In this document: positions 7,386 to 15,332 of the stretch, one piece after another
Numbering within the stretch: position 1 is the stretch's first letter
How the letters are laid out: every line of letters starts with the position of its first letter
Position numbers and translations under genes: made by a program
Source: Peptococcaceae bacterium 1198_IL3148
Lineage (GTDB): Bacteria > Bacillota > Desulfotomaculia > Desulfotomaculales > Desulfohalotomaculaceae
Assembly: GCA_036763105.1 (NCBI GenBank)
Contig: JBAIYS010000003.1
Span: 62,001-126,000 of the forward strand
Length of the DNA: 64,000 nucleotides
Direction of reading: 5' to 3'
The notes under the pieces: model-generated
Databases searched by the model: none
Told to the model about the DNA's origin: nothing
What the model saw: only the letters and a program-made list of their open reading frames with translations

Positions 7386-8318
7386 TTAGATGGTTACTCC
7401 TGATAGTACTTTGCGTACTGATTGGAAGGATTTATTTAAGGCAGCTTTTTCGCTGTCAGTTAAATCAACTTCAATGATTTTTTCCACACCGTTGCCGCCA
7501 ACAATTGCCGGAACACCGGCGAAAATATCCCTTTCACCATATTCACCCTGTAGGAACGCCGCCACTGGCAAAATGCGTTTTTTATCTTTTAATACCGCTT
7601 CGGCCATTTGGATGGCGGAAGAAGCTGGTGCATAATAGGCGCTGCCGGTTTTTAAATAACCTACAATTTCTGCTCCCCCCTTGCGGGTGCGTTCAATAAT
7701 GGCGTCAATGCGATCTGCGGGTATTAGTTTTTCAATGGGTATACCGCCGGCATATGTATAACGTACCAAGGGAACCATGTCATCCCCATGACCGCCCAGC
7801 ACAAAAGCACTGACATCCTCAAAGGATACTCCCAGTTCTAAGGCCACAAAGGTGCGATAGCGAGCTGAGTCCAACACTCCGCCCATACCAAACACTCTAT
7901 TGGGGCCAAAGCCGGTATTTTTATAAACTATATATGAAATGATGTCCACTGGGTTTGAAACACAAACCACATAGGCATTGGGAGAATATTTGGCAATATT
8001 TTTGGCCACTTCGGTGGCAATTTTCGCATTTGTGCTTAATAAATCGTCCCGGCTCATGCCCGGTTTGCGGGCTATCCCTGCAGTCACTATTACCACATCT
8101 GAATCCGCAGTGGCAGCATAGTCATTGGTGCCAATAATGTTGCAATCATAGCCTTCTAATGGTGCAGCCTCCATTAAATCCAAGGCTTTACCTTGGGCGA
8201 TGCCCTCAGCCACATCCACTAAGACTATATCGCCCAGTTCCTTGGTTGCAGCCAAATGGGCACATGTTGCACCAACATTTCCTGCACCAACAATTGTTAT
8301 TTTGTTTCTCTTTTTCAT
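7386..8318 (-). CDS. mdh: Malate dehydrogenase
   Basis: NAD-dependent malate dehydrogenase of the LDH-like type, 310 residues. It interconverts malate and oxaloacetate in the cytoplasm. The Rossmann motif [18 protein letters not shown] is followed by the substrate loop [14 protein letters not shown], where Arg marks malate rather than lactate specificity, and by the catalytic His in [15 protein letters not shown]. It starts at ATG 8318 behind GGAGGG. It stands 80 bases after sdhB and ends the fumarase-sdh-mdh block, completing succinate to oxaloacetate. Confidence 0.95.
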   Translation of the reverse strand: MKKRNKITIVGAGNVGATCAHLAATKELGDIVLVDVAEGIAQGKALDLMEAAPLEGYDCNIIGTNDYAATADSDVVIVTAGIARKPGMSRDDLLSTNAKIATEVAKNIAKYSPNAYVVCVSNPVDIISYIVYKNTGFGPNRVFGMGGVLDSARYRTFVALELGVSFEDVSAFVLGGHGDDMVPLVRYTYAGGIPIEKLIPADRIDAIIERTRKGGAEIVGYLKTGSAYYAPASSAIQMAEAVLKDKKRILPVAAFLQGEYGERDIFAGVPAIVGGNGVEKIIEVDLTDSEKAALNKSFQSVRKVLSGVTI

Positions 8319-8399
8319 GTTGAACCCTCCAAAAACTACTTAAATTAAATTATCAACAATGTATATTCTACCATGTTACTAAAAATTTTACTAATCGGT

Positions 8400-9128
8400 T
8401 TATAACTTCAATCCAAAATTTAGCATTTTTCGGCGCACAAAGGCAAGTTGTGCTTGTAAAGGTAATTCCATTGGACAATTGTCATCACAAGCCATTAAAC
8501 CGACACAGCCAAAGGCCCCCTCATCACAACCAACCACCTCAAAATATTGTTGATCAGTGCGCTCATCCCGAGGATCTATTAAAAATCTTGCCACTCGGTT
8601 AATTCCGGCCGCCCCTAGGAAATCTTCTCTAATATTTGCGGTTGCACAACCGCCGATACAACAACCACACTCTATACACCGTTCTGCTTCATAGATTTTT
8701 AAAGCGATGTCATTATCCATTCGTTCCTCTGGGTCGTTGGGATTAAATTTCTTTTTTGTATGAACCCAAGCTTCAGTTCTTAGGGACAGGTGCCTAAACC
8801 ATGTGCCAGTGTCCACCGATAAATCACCGATTAATTTAAATACCGGTAACGGCATTAAAGTTATGTCAACTGGCAGTGTTTTGGTTAAGGTTTTGCATGC
8901 CAATCGCGGTCGACCGTTTATAAGCATCGCGCAAGAACCACAAATGGCAGCCCGGCATACAAAATCAAATTTCAATGATGGGTCAAAATTTTCTCTAATG
9001 TTGTTCAAGGCCACAAAAATAGTCATACCCTCTGTTTCTTGTAATTCATAGGCTTGCATGTAGGGGGCAATGTCAGGATTAATGGGGTCAAATCTAAAAA
9101 TATTAAATGTTAAAGTCCTTGTGCTCAT
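8400..9128 (-). CDS. sdhB: Succinate dehydrogenase/fumarate reductase iron-sulfur subunit
   Basis: Fe-S subunit of complex II, 242 residues. It has an N-terminal plant-type [2Fe-2S] motif (FVCRAAICGSCAMLINGRP, then C in RLACKTL), a [4Fe-4S] motif CIECGCCIGGC and a third cluster in CVGLMACDDNCPMELPL. It overlaps the flavoprotein gene by four bases (ATGA), so translation is coupled. It passes electrons between the flavoprotein and the membrane subunit SdhC. Whether the complex works mainly as succinate dehydrogenase or fumarate reductase cannot be read from sequence. Confidence 0.94.
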   Translation of the reverse strand: MSTRTLTFNIFRFDPINPDIAPYMQAYELQETEGMTIFVALNNIRENFDPSLKFDFVCRAAICGSCAMLINGRPRLACKTLTKTLPVDITLMPLPVFKLIGDLSVDTGTWFRHLSLRTEAWVHTKKKFNPNDPEERMDNDIALKIYEAERCIECGCCIGGCATANIREDFLGAAGINRVARFLIDPRDERTDQQYFEVVGCDEGAFGCVGLMACDDNCPMELPLQAQLAFVRRKMLNFGLKL

Positions 9129-10957
9129 TGTGACCCTCCTTTATTATCCTTACCAACTGAAAACTCTCCATAACCCCGGTCACCCGGGGGAATTTCTGTT
9201 ATTTTTATCGGTTCATAGTCCAATTTGGGTAGACCTGACCCCTCCGGCCAATAGGCCAGTGTGCGCTTCAACCAGTTTTGATCATCCCGCTGGGGATAAT
9301 CTTCTCTGAAATGACTGCCTCTACTTTCAGTTCGCTGCAAAGCACCGAAGGCAATGCATAAAGCCAATTGTAGCATGCCAGGTAATCGCAAAGCTAAACT
9401 CATTTCAGGATTTGCGCCCTGCCCATTTGATCGCAGGCTGATATGTAATGACCGCTGATATAAATCCTGCAATTTAGCCACAGCCTGTTGTAAGCCAGTT
9501 GCCGTTCTAAATATGCCCACATGTTCCATCAAGGTATTTTCCATTTGGGTTTTCAGATGATAGACATTTTCCTGGCCCCTTCTGCCATCAATTAAATCAG
9601 ATATCTTTTCAACACAATTATTAACCTGTTCTTTAATTGTGCTACTGTTAAAGGACAGCGTTGTACCCAAGGTATACTCAGCAACTTTTTGTCCCACAAC
9701 CATACCGGAAACGATGGTTTCTGCTAGCGAATTGCCCCCCAATCTATTAAAACCATGGAGATCCCAACAGGCCGCTTCACCACAGGCAAACAAGCCCTTT
9801 AGCCCGTAAGCGTAACCGTCGATATTTGTTCGAATACCACCCATGCCGTAGTGTTGGGTGGGTCGAACCGGTATCAAATCTTTAACTGGATCAATGCCGG
9901 CAAAATTGCGGCAGATGGTGGCAATCTCCCGTAAGTTGGTGTTAATATGCTTTGGCCCTAAATGACGGATGTCTAACCACAGATGCTGGCCATAGGGACT
10001 ATCCACACCATAACCTTTACGAATGTGTTGCATCATTCGCCGGGCAACAACATCCCGGGATGCCAGTTCCTTTTTGTTGGGTTCGTAATCTGGCATAAAT
10101 CGATAATGGTTTTTATCTAGCAAGTAACCACCGTCACCCCGGGCACCTTCGGTAATTAATATCCATACCGGCACTAATCCAGTGGGATGAAATTGGACCG
10201 CTTCCATATTTCCCAACGGTACAATCCCGGTTTGTAAAGCCAAAAACATGCCAGTACCCTCATTAATTACTGCATTGGTGGAAGCACCATAAAGTCTGCC
10301 ATAACCACCGGTGGCAATTACCGTCGACTTAGCTAAATAGGTGTGTAGTTCCCCTGTTCTGAGACATCTGGCCACCACCCCTAAGCATTTTTCATCATTA
10401 TGTATAATTCTTATTGCTTCCATGCGGTCATGCATGGTAATGCCTAATTTGATTACCATACTGTCCACATTATACTGCAATGAGTGTCCTGTCCCGTCTG
10501 CTGTGTAACAGGTTCGCCATTTGGCTGTGCCGCCAAAGTTTCGGGCGGTAATTAAACCAGCATACTCCTTTAAGTCCTCTATCTCCTTGCCATCTGCAAG
10601 TTTTTTTCTACCGGCCGTTACTCTGCTCCAAGGAACCCCCCAATTGGCCATTTGCCGCACTGCGATGGGGGCGGTATCACAAAACAGGCGGGCTACATCT
10701 TGGTCGCAACCCCAATCGGAGCCCTTTACAGTATCTTGAAAATGGATATCGGTGCTATCACCACGTCCCATGGCACAATTGCCCAATGCAGCCTGCATTC
10801 CACCTTGGGCAGCTGTGCTATGGGAACGGCGCGGAGGTACTAAGCTTAAAATTATCACGTCTAAACCACTTACTGCCGCTTCAATGGCTGCCCTTTCTCC
10901 CGCCAATCCTGCGCCCACCACTAAAACATCTGTAATATGTGTATTATTGTTGTTCAT
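9125..10957 (-). CDS. sdhA: Succinate dehydrogenase/fumarate reductase flavoprotein subunit
   Basis: Catalytic FAD subunit of complex II, 610 residues. The dinucleotide-binding motif is VLVVGAGLAGERAAIEAA; HSTAAQGGMQAALGN contains the His that carries covalent FAD in this family. Active-site segments include the HPTGL region and GLFACGEAACWDLHGFNRLG. It begins at ATG 10957, sharing one base with the sdhC stop (TAATG) behind GGAGGT. The order sdhC-sdhA-sdhB and the single cytochrome b-type membrane gene match the B-type complexes of Wolinella and Bacillus. Confidence 0.95.
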   Translation of the reverse strand: MNNNNTHITDVLVVGAGLAGERAAIEAAVSGLDVIILSLVPPRRSHSTAAQGGMQAALGNCAMGRGDSTDIHFQDTVKGSDWGCDQDVARLFCDTAPIAVRQMANWGVPWSRVTAGRKKLADGKEIEDLKEYAGLITARNFGGTAKWRTCYTADGTGHSLQYNVDSMVIKLGITMHDRMEAIRIIHNDEKCLGVVARCLRTGELHTYLAKSTVIATGGYGRLYGASTNAVINEGTGMFLALQTGIVPLGNMEAVQFHPTGLVPVWILITEGARGDGGYLLDKNHYRFMPDYEPNKKELASRDVVARRMMQHIRKGYGVDSPYGQHLWLDIRHLGPKHINTNLREIATICRNFAGIDPVKDLIPVRPTQHYGMGGIRTNIDGYAYGLKGLFACGEAACWDLHGFNRLGGNSLAETIVSGMVVGQKVAEYTLGTTLSFNSSTIKEQVNNCVEKISDLIDGRRGQENVYHLKTQMENTLMEHVGIFRTATGLQQAVAKLQDLYQRSLHISLRSNGQGANPEMSLALRLPGMLQLALCIAFGALQRTESRGSHFREDYPQRDDQNWLKRTLAYWPEGSGLPKLDYEPIKITEIPPGDRGYGEFSVGKDNKGGSQ

Positions 10958-11589
10958 TACATACCTCCTAACCGCATGAAGGCAAAAATAGTAGCTAAAC
11001 CGATAACCAATATCATCATGGTGACAATACTAATCATTATGCCCACTGGCCTGCGAGAGAACCAACCCCACTTAACAAATTGCCGGTATACACCAATACC
11101 GGCATGTAAAGCGGCCACCAGCAATAGTAAAATATAAAATCCCCAATGGGACGAGGCCCGCTGTGCACTGCTGGTTGCTTCAATGGGCCAATTGGTAATT
11201 ACTACCCAGATGTGGATTGATACTAGTACTAATAGCATCATGCCAGAAATTAGTTGAAAAACCCAAGCCCAAGTATTGGGATGATTTAAATTTTTGGCAT
11301 GGCGCCAGATAATCCTTTGTTCTTGAAATCTTGTGGGTATGCGCCTGCCGGCAACTAAAAAGTGAGTGAAAAAGGCTATAATAACCAGCGGGATACCCAA
11401 AAACGGCAGCGAGTTTTGATCTAACATGTGAGCAAGATTATTGAACACCGTGATTCCCAACATAATTGTTGACTCAAAAACTAAATGCATCCCCAAAAAG
11501 CCCACCAATATTAAACCTGTAATCAATTGCAATAGATCATAATACAATGCTGTCTTAGTATTTTTAGTAAGGGTTCTCTGTCTTTGCAT
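10957..11589 (-). CDS. sdhC: Succinate dehydrogenase cytochrome b subunit
   Basis: Membrane anchor of complex II, 210 residues with five hydrophobic helices. Candidate axial haem His residues sit in FLGMHLVFE, IAFFTHFLVA, LVSIHIWVVI and LVAALHAGIG, consistent with a di-haem B-type cytochrome b. It starts at ATG 11589 behind AGGGG. It links the SdhAB head to the quinone pool (menaquinone is likely in this lineage). It lies about 80 bases after the fumarase beta gene. Confidence 0.9.
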   Translation of the reverse strand: MQRQRTLTKNTKTALYYDLLQLITGLILVGFLGMHLVFESTIMLGITVFNNLAHMLDQNSLPFLGIPLVIIAFFTHFLVAGRRIPTRFQEQRIIWRHAKNLNHPNTWAWVFQLISGMMLLVLVSIHIWVVITNWPIEATSSAQRASSHWGFYILLLLVAALHAGIGVYRQFVKWGWFSRRPVGIMISIVTMMILVIGLATIFAFMRLGGM

Positions 11590-11670
11590 GTTGCACCCCT
11601 CTCATAAAACAAGACATCCGTTAGCTGACTACCGAGTTAAGCGACGGTATTTCATGAAACCTTGAAAAAG

Positions 11671-12222
11671 CTACCGGCTAATATATTTTTTTACGCCCTC
11701 ATCATAAAGATCATTTCCATGCACATCGTTCACTACAATAACCGGAAAGTCTTCAACAATAAGCTCATAAATAGCCTCCGGCCCCAATTCAGGGTAAGCA
11801 ATTATTCGGGCAGATTTGATACACTTACTAATCAGTGCCGCAGCACCCCCAACCGCAGCAAAGTACACCGCTTTATGACTTTTTATGGCTGCAATCACTT
11901 CAGGGGACCTTTTACCTTTACCAATCATTCCCTTTAACCCATGTTCAAGGATTCTAGGGGTATAAGCATCCATTCTACCGGCTGTGGTTGGGCCAGCGGC
12001 ACCGATCACTTGGCCCGGTTTAGCGGGAGTCGGACCAACGTAATAAATAATTTGCCCATTCGGGTCAAAGGGTAATGGTTGATTGCTATCAAGCAATTCC
12101 ACCAACCTTTTATGGGCAGCGTCTCGGCCAGTGTATATTTTGCCACTTAGCAATACCTGCTGACCTATATGTAGTTGTTCTAAGCTGTCATCTGACAAAG
12201 GCGTTGATATTTTAATAGCCAA
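11671..12222 (-). CDS. Fumarate hydratase, beta (C-terminal) subunit
   Basis: Beta subunit of the oxygen-sensitive two-subunit class I fumarase, 183 residues. Typical segments are YYVGPTPAKPGQVIGAAGPT (substrate-binding loop), MDAYTPRILEHGLKGMIGKG and the conserved YFAAVGGAAALI. It starts at TTG 12222 behind GGTGGTG. It lies 17 bases after the alpha gene and hydrates fumarate to malate together with it. L(+)-tartrate dehydratase shares the fold, but the sdh/mdh context favours fumarase. Confidence 0.9.
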   Translation of the reverse strand: MAIKISTPLSDDSLEQLHIGQQVLLSGKIYTGRDAAHKRLVELLDSNQPLPFDPNGQIIYYVGPTPAKPGQVIGAAGPTTAGRMDAYTPRILEHGLKGMIGKGKRSPEVIAAIKSHKAVYFAAVGGAAALISKCIKSARIIAYPELGPEAIYELIVEDFPVIVVNDVHGNDLYDEGVKKYISR

Positions 12223-12239
12223 TTAACACACCACCAATT

Positions 12240-13082
12240 CTATAAAATAACAGATTTATGTCGAGCAGCGTGGCAATTAAGGTTAACTGCCACCGGCAAG
12301 CTTGCTATATGAGCGGCAAAGGCCTTCACATGTACCGCCAAAGCGGTGGTTGACCCCCCTAAACCTTGGGGGCCAATGCCCAGTTGGTTTATTTTAGTGA
12401 ATAATTCCTTTTCCAGTTCAGCCAAATCCGGATCAGGGTTAGATGATCCTATTTCCCTTAACAGTGCCTCCTTAGCCATGATTGCCGCCTTTTCCATCGT
12501 TCCGCCAATGCCTACCCCCACAACAATTGGCGGACAGGGATTAGGTCCTGCTGCCTTTACTGTGTCTAATACAAACTTAATAACCCCTTCAATACCGTCT
12601 GCGGGTTTTAACATTTTTAAAGTGCTCATGTTTTCGCTACCGCCTCCCTTGGGAGCCACGGTGATCTTTAACTTATCTCCGGGTACGATCTTGGTATGAA
12701 TTACACAGGGAGTATTGTCTCCGGTATTTGTGCGATTAAGCGGGTGACCTACTATAGACTTACGCAAATATCCCTCGCTATAACCCTTGCGTACCCCGGC
12801 ATTAATAGCCTCGGTTAACTCACCTCCTGTAATAAGCACTTGCTGTCCCAATTCAAGGAAAACCACTGTAAACCCAGTATCTTGACACATGGGTATATTC
12901 TCAGCTTTAGCCACGTTGGCATTATCAAGTAAAATTTTCAAGATATCCTGGCCGCTGGATGATATTTCAGTTTCGGTAGCCCTCTGTAAAGCATTTACCA
13001 CATCTTTCCCTAAATTAGTACAAGCCTCTTTACATAATTCAGAAACTACAGCTGTGATTTTTTTACATTCCAGTGTTCTAAT
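12240..13082 (-). CDS. Fumarate hydratase, alpha (N-terminal) subunit, apparent AUU start
   Basis: Fe-S alpha subunit of class I fumarase. PMCQDTGFTVVFLELGQQV holds the first cluster Cys; NPCPPIVVGVGIGGTMEKAA and the C-terminal LNCHAARH supply the others. The first ordinary start, GTG 13001, would give only 253 residues and remove the N-terminal helix of the family, and it has no ribosome site. Reading upstream in frame is open to ATT at 13082, eight bases after GGGAGG and five codons after a TAA. That start gives 280 residues, the usual length, and an N-terminus (MRTLECKKITAVV) like that of relatives. I therefore call an AUU start; a single-base sequence error is the alternative. Confidence 0.88.
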   Translation of the reverse strand: MRTLECKKITAVVSELCKEACTNLGKDVVNALQRATETEISSSGQDILKILLDNANVAKAENIPMCQDTGFTVVFLELGQQVLITGGELTEAINAGVRKGYSEGYLRKSIVGHPLNRTNTGDNTPCVIHTKIVPGDKLKITVAPKGGGSENMSTLKMLKPADGIEGVIKFVLDTVKAAGPNPCPPIVVGVGIGGTMEKAAIMAKEALLREIGSSNPDPDLAELEKELFTKINQLGIGPQGLGGSTTALAVHVKAFAAHIASLPVAVNLNCHAARHKSVIL

Positions 13083-13120
13083 ATTAGTCGCCTCCCTTTA
13101 ATATGCTAACCACTACATTT

Positions 13121-13597
13121 TTATATTTTATACTTTTTAATTTTATTGTACAGCGTAGCTAAAGAAATATTTAATGATTCAGCAACTAATAGTTTTCCCT
13201 TCATCGATCTTCCATATATCCCCAATGCCCTTTGGATCATTATTTTTTCCATCTCATCCAAAGCCATTACATGTTCCGCTATCGGTTGTATAAACTCCAC
13301 CGCTCCAAGTAGTATATCATCCTTTATCAGTGGATGGGCATTGCACACCAAGGGAGTAATATCATTACCAATAAATGTAACATGGTCATTAACTGACTGT
13401 TTATTTGATAGGGCTTGGGCCATAGCGCCGTGGGGTGATAAATCAAATATATTCTTTTGCACCCTTGCCTCCTGCGATATCCCTGTTAAACGAACAAATA
13501 CTTTGTTGACGTACAAAATAACTCCTTTACTATCGGCAACTTGCACTGCATTGGGTAATACATCTAAAATTAGTGCAAATCTCTCCATGGAAAACAT
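13121..13597 (-). CDS. PAS-Fis transcriptional regulator lacking an AAA+ domain
   Basis: A 158-residue regulator with an N-terminal PAS domain (about 5-105; LPNAVQVADSKGVILYVNK) and a C-terminal Fis-type helix-turn-helix (about 118-158; LLVAESLNISLATLYNKIKK). The sigma-54 AAA+ module usually found between such domains is absent, so it should act through ordinary sigma factors. ATG 13597 fits the AAAGGTAGG ribosome site better than GTG 13606. It lies just upstream of the fumarase-sdh-mdh genes and probably regulates them in response to a small ligand or redox state. Pelotomaculum has a comparable regulator ahead of its methylmalonyl-CoA pathway genes. Confidence 0.78.
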   Translation of the reverse strand: MFSMERFALILDVLPNAVQVADSKGVILYVNKVFVRLTGISQEARVQKNIFDLSPHGAMAQALSNKQSVNDHVTFIGNDITPLVCNAHPLIKDDILLGAVEFIQPIAEHVMALDEMEKIMIQRALGIYGRSMKGKLLVAESLNISLATLYNKIKKYKI

Positions 13598-13715
13598 AGT
13601 GTTCACCTACCTTTAAACAATTAATTTATGCATATTTTCCACACCATTTAAATAATTCCTTTTAAATATTACAAATTGTCACAATTCACTAGACAATTAA
13701 ATTTTATAAAAATTA

Positions 13716-13754
13716 CGAACAAACGTTTTAATGCCCTGGCTTTTATGATATAAT
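13716..13754 (+). promoter_or_regulatory. SOS box and promoter of lexA
   Basis: CGAACAAACGTTTT (13716-13729) is close to the Gram-positive LexA operator CGAACRNRYGTTCG. It precedes TATAAT (13749-13754) and overlaps the position of the -35 box, so LexA should repress its own gene. Confidence 0.78.
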
Positions 13755-13785
13755 TTAATCCAAATTAATGAAAGGATTGTTAATA

Positions 13786-14418
13786 TTGGATCGTAACTTA
13801 AATACCAGGGAGCAATCAATATTAAATGTTATAAAAGAAAACATTCGACAAAAGGGTTACCCACCATCGGTACGGGAGATTGGACAAGTGGTTGGCCTAA
13901 GCTCCAGTTCCACCGTACATAGCTACTTAAAGAGGCTGGAGGATAAGGGTTACATTAGACGCGATCCTACCAAGCCACGGGCAATAGAGATATTGAGCAA
14001 TGAATTTAGTTTTGATAGACCTGCTGTAGTGACAGAAAATGAGGAAATAGTTGAAGTACCTTTAGTGGGGCAGGTGGCAGCCGGCACACCTATAACTGCC
14101 CAGGAAAATGTTGAAGATGTCATCAACCTGCCCAGAAGCTTCACCGGCTATGGCAATGTATTTATGTTAAAGGTTCGCGGAGATAGCATGATTGAGGCAG
14201 GCATTTTAGAAAATGATTTGTTATTGGTGAGGCAACAGCAAAATGCTGTCAATGGCGAAATTGTGGTGGCTATGTTAGATGGCGATGCCACGGTAAAAAG
14301 ATTCTTTAAAGAAAAAAAACATATTCGTTTACAACCCGAAAATGCTAACATGGATCCCATTATAGTTGATGACGTGCAAATTGTGGGCAAAATTGTGGGC
14401 TTAATTAGAAGAATGTAA
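13786..14418 (+). CDS. lexA: SOS repressor LexA
   Basis: LexA repressor and self-cleaving protease, 210 residues. The winged helix is at 1-65 ([20 protein letters not shown]). The cleavage site is Ala99-Gly100 in [10 protein letters not shown], the catalytic Ser134 is in [10 protein letters not shown] and Lys171 in [12 protein letters not shown] 13786, nine bases after AAAGGA, gives the usual N-terminus; ATG 13768 would add six residues and has no site. RecA on single-stranded DNA triggers cleavage and releases SOS genes. Autoregulation is indicated by the operator at 13716. Confidence 0.95.
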   Translation: MDRNLNTREQSILNVIKENIRQKGYPPSVREIGQVVGLSSSSTVHSYLKRLEDKGYIRRDPTKPRAIEILSNEFSFDRPAVVTENEEIVEVPLVGQVAAGTPITAQENVEDVINLPRSFTGYGNVFMLKVRGDSMIEAGILENDLLLVRQQQNAVNGEIVVAMLDGDATVKRFFKEKKHIRLQPENANMDPIIVDDVQIVGKIVGLIRRM

Positions 14419-14421
14419 ACT

Positions 14422-14457
14422 AAAATGCTATGTAGTTTATGTACTACATAGCATTTT
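14422..14457. terminator. Bidirectional terminator between lexA and the MerR gene
   Basis: Perfect 15-base arms AAAATGCTATGTAGT (14422-14436) and ACTACATAGCATTTT (14443-14457), loop six bases, between convergent genes. Confidence 0.85.
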
Positions 14458-14458
14458 A

Positions 14459-14875
14459 TTATTTGTTTTCTGTGCAACTTTTATCCTCTTTACACATACC
14501 ACATGTACTGCAATAATCCGCTTTATCCTGTACCACATAGCAGTAGGTATCCAGTTCTTTCCAACAGGGTTTATTTGTATTTATTTCCCCTTCACCCTTG
14601 GCTTTTCCACCGGGACAATTCTTCACTGTCCAGCAAGGATATAATGCCAACATGTGCTGTACACCAGCAATATTTAATCCTTTTTCGTTAATTAAATAGT
14701 GAATAAATTGCAATCGCTTAACATCGTTATTTGTGTATAGTCTTTGTTTATTTCTACGGGCAGGGAAAATCAAGTCATGTTTTTCCCAAATACGCAGGGT
14801 TTCGGGGTGCACCTGCAGTAATTCTGCCACTACGCCAATATTATAGAGCGGTTGGTCGTCATTAACCAATACCAT
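14459..14875 (-). CDS. MerR-family regulator with Cys-rich C-terminus
   Basis: A 138-residue protein. The MerR winged helix (about 9-75) includes YNIGVVAELLQVHPETLRIW and RNKQRLYTNNDVKRLQFI, closest to HspR/GlnR-like members. The C-terminal half carries eight or more cysteines (LYPCWTVKNC, KPCWKELDTYC, YCSTCGMCKEDKSC), suggesting a metal or Fe-S centre as the sensing element. ATG 14875 follows GGTGG at an acceptable distance; GTG 14890 is the alternative. No obvious target gene adjoins it apart from its own promoter. Confidence 0.8.
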   Translation of the reverse strand: MVLVNDDQPLYNIGVVAELLQVHPETLRIWEKHDLIFPARRNKQRLYTNNDVKRLQFIHYLINEKGLNIAGVQHMLALYPCWTVKNCPGGKAKGEGEINTNKPCWKELDTYCYVVQDKADYCSTCGMCKEDKSCTENK

Positions 14876-14916
14876 TTTGTTATCAACCACCTTTAATTTT
14901 AGTTCGCTACTTTATC

Positions 14917-14945
14917 ATTATATAATTACAAAGTCTACTTGTAAA
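14917..14945 (-). promoter_or_regulatory. Promoter of the MerR-family gene
   Basis: Minus-strand TTTACA (14945-14940), 17-base spacer, TATAAT (14922-14917). An imperfect dyad ACAAGTAGACTTTGT lies in the spacer and could bind the regulator itself. Confidence 0.6.
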
Positions 14946-15003
14946 TAATTTAATTTAAAATTGTGTGCATTTACAGAAGAAATTACAAATCGTGACTGTA
15001 ACA

Positions 15004-15330
15004 TTAACTACAAATCGGCACTTTAATGTTTAGCAATGGTGCATGTTGCTGAGCCCCATAAACATCCGTTTCACCCAGCGCCCCCGAAGGGCGGGGTCTG
15101 ACAATGGTGGCCTTAATGGCCAAAGCCTGGGGAAACTCTACAATATTTATTACTTTATCTGGGCTGATGTTATAAAGGTTAGCAATCAAGGTTTTATTAA
15201 TTACCCCTGATTTAATGGTCTTTTCGAAACCAGCTTGGTCTTTAAAGATGATATCTAGGGTTAACTCATATGGTCCAGCGTTTTTACTGCGGATTACCTT
15301 GGCTAAGTCTGTAATGGGTATAGTTTTCAT
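15004..15330 (-). CDS. DUF4387 protein (AtuA partner)
   Basis: A 108-residue protein of the DUF4387 family (MKTIPITDLAKVIRSKNAGP; RPRPSGALGETDVYGAQQHA). Its ATG follows the AtuA-like gene by two bases, and its ribosome site GGAGG overlaps the end of that gene, so the two are coupled. DUF4387 and AtuA/DUF1446 proteins usually occur together, or fused, as a unit whose reaction is not firmly established. Confidence 0.8.
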   Translation of the reverse strand: MKTIPITDLAKVIRSKNAGPYELTLDIIFKDQAGFEKTIKSGVINKTLIANLYNISPDKVINIVEFPQALAIKATIVRPRPSGALGETDVYGAQQHAPLLNIKVPICS

Positions 15331-15332
15331 GT

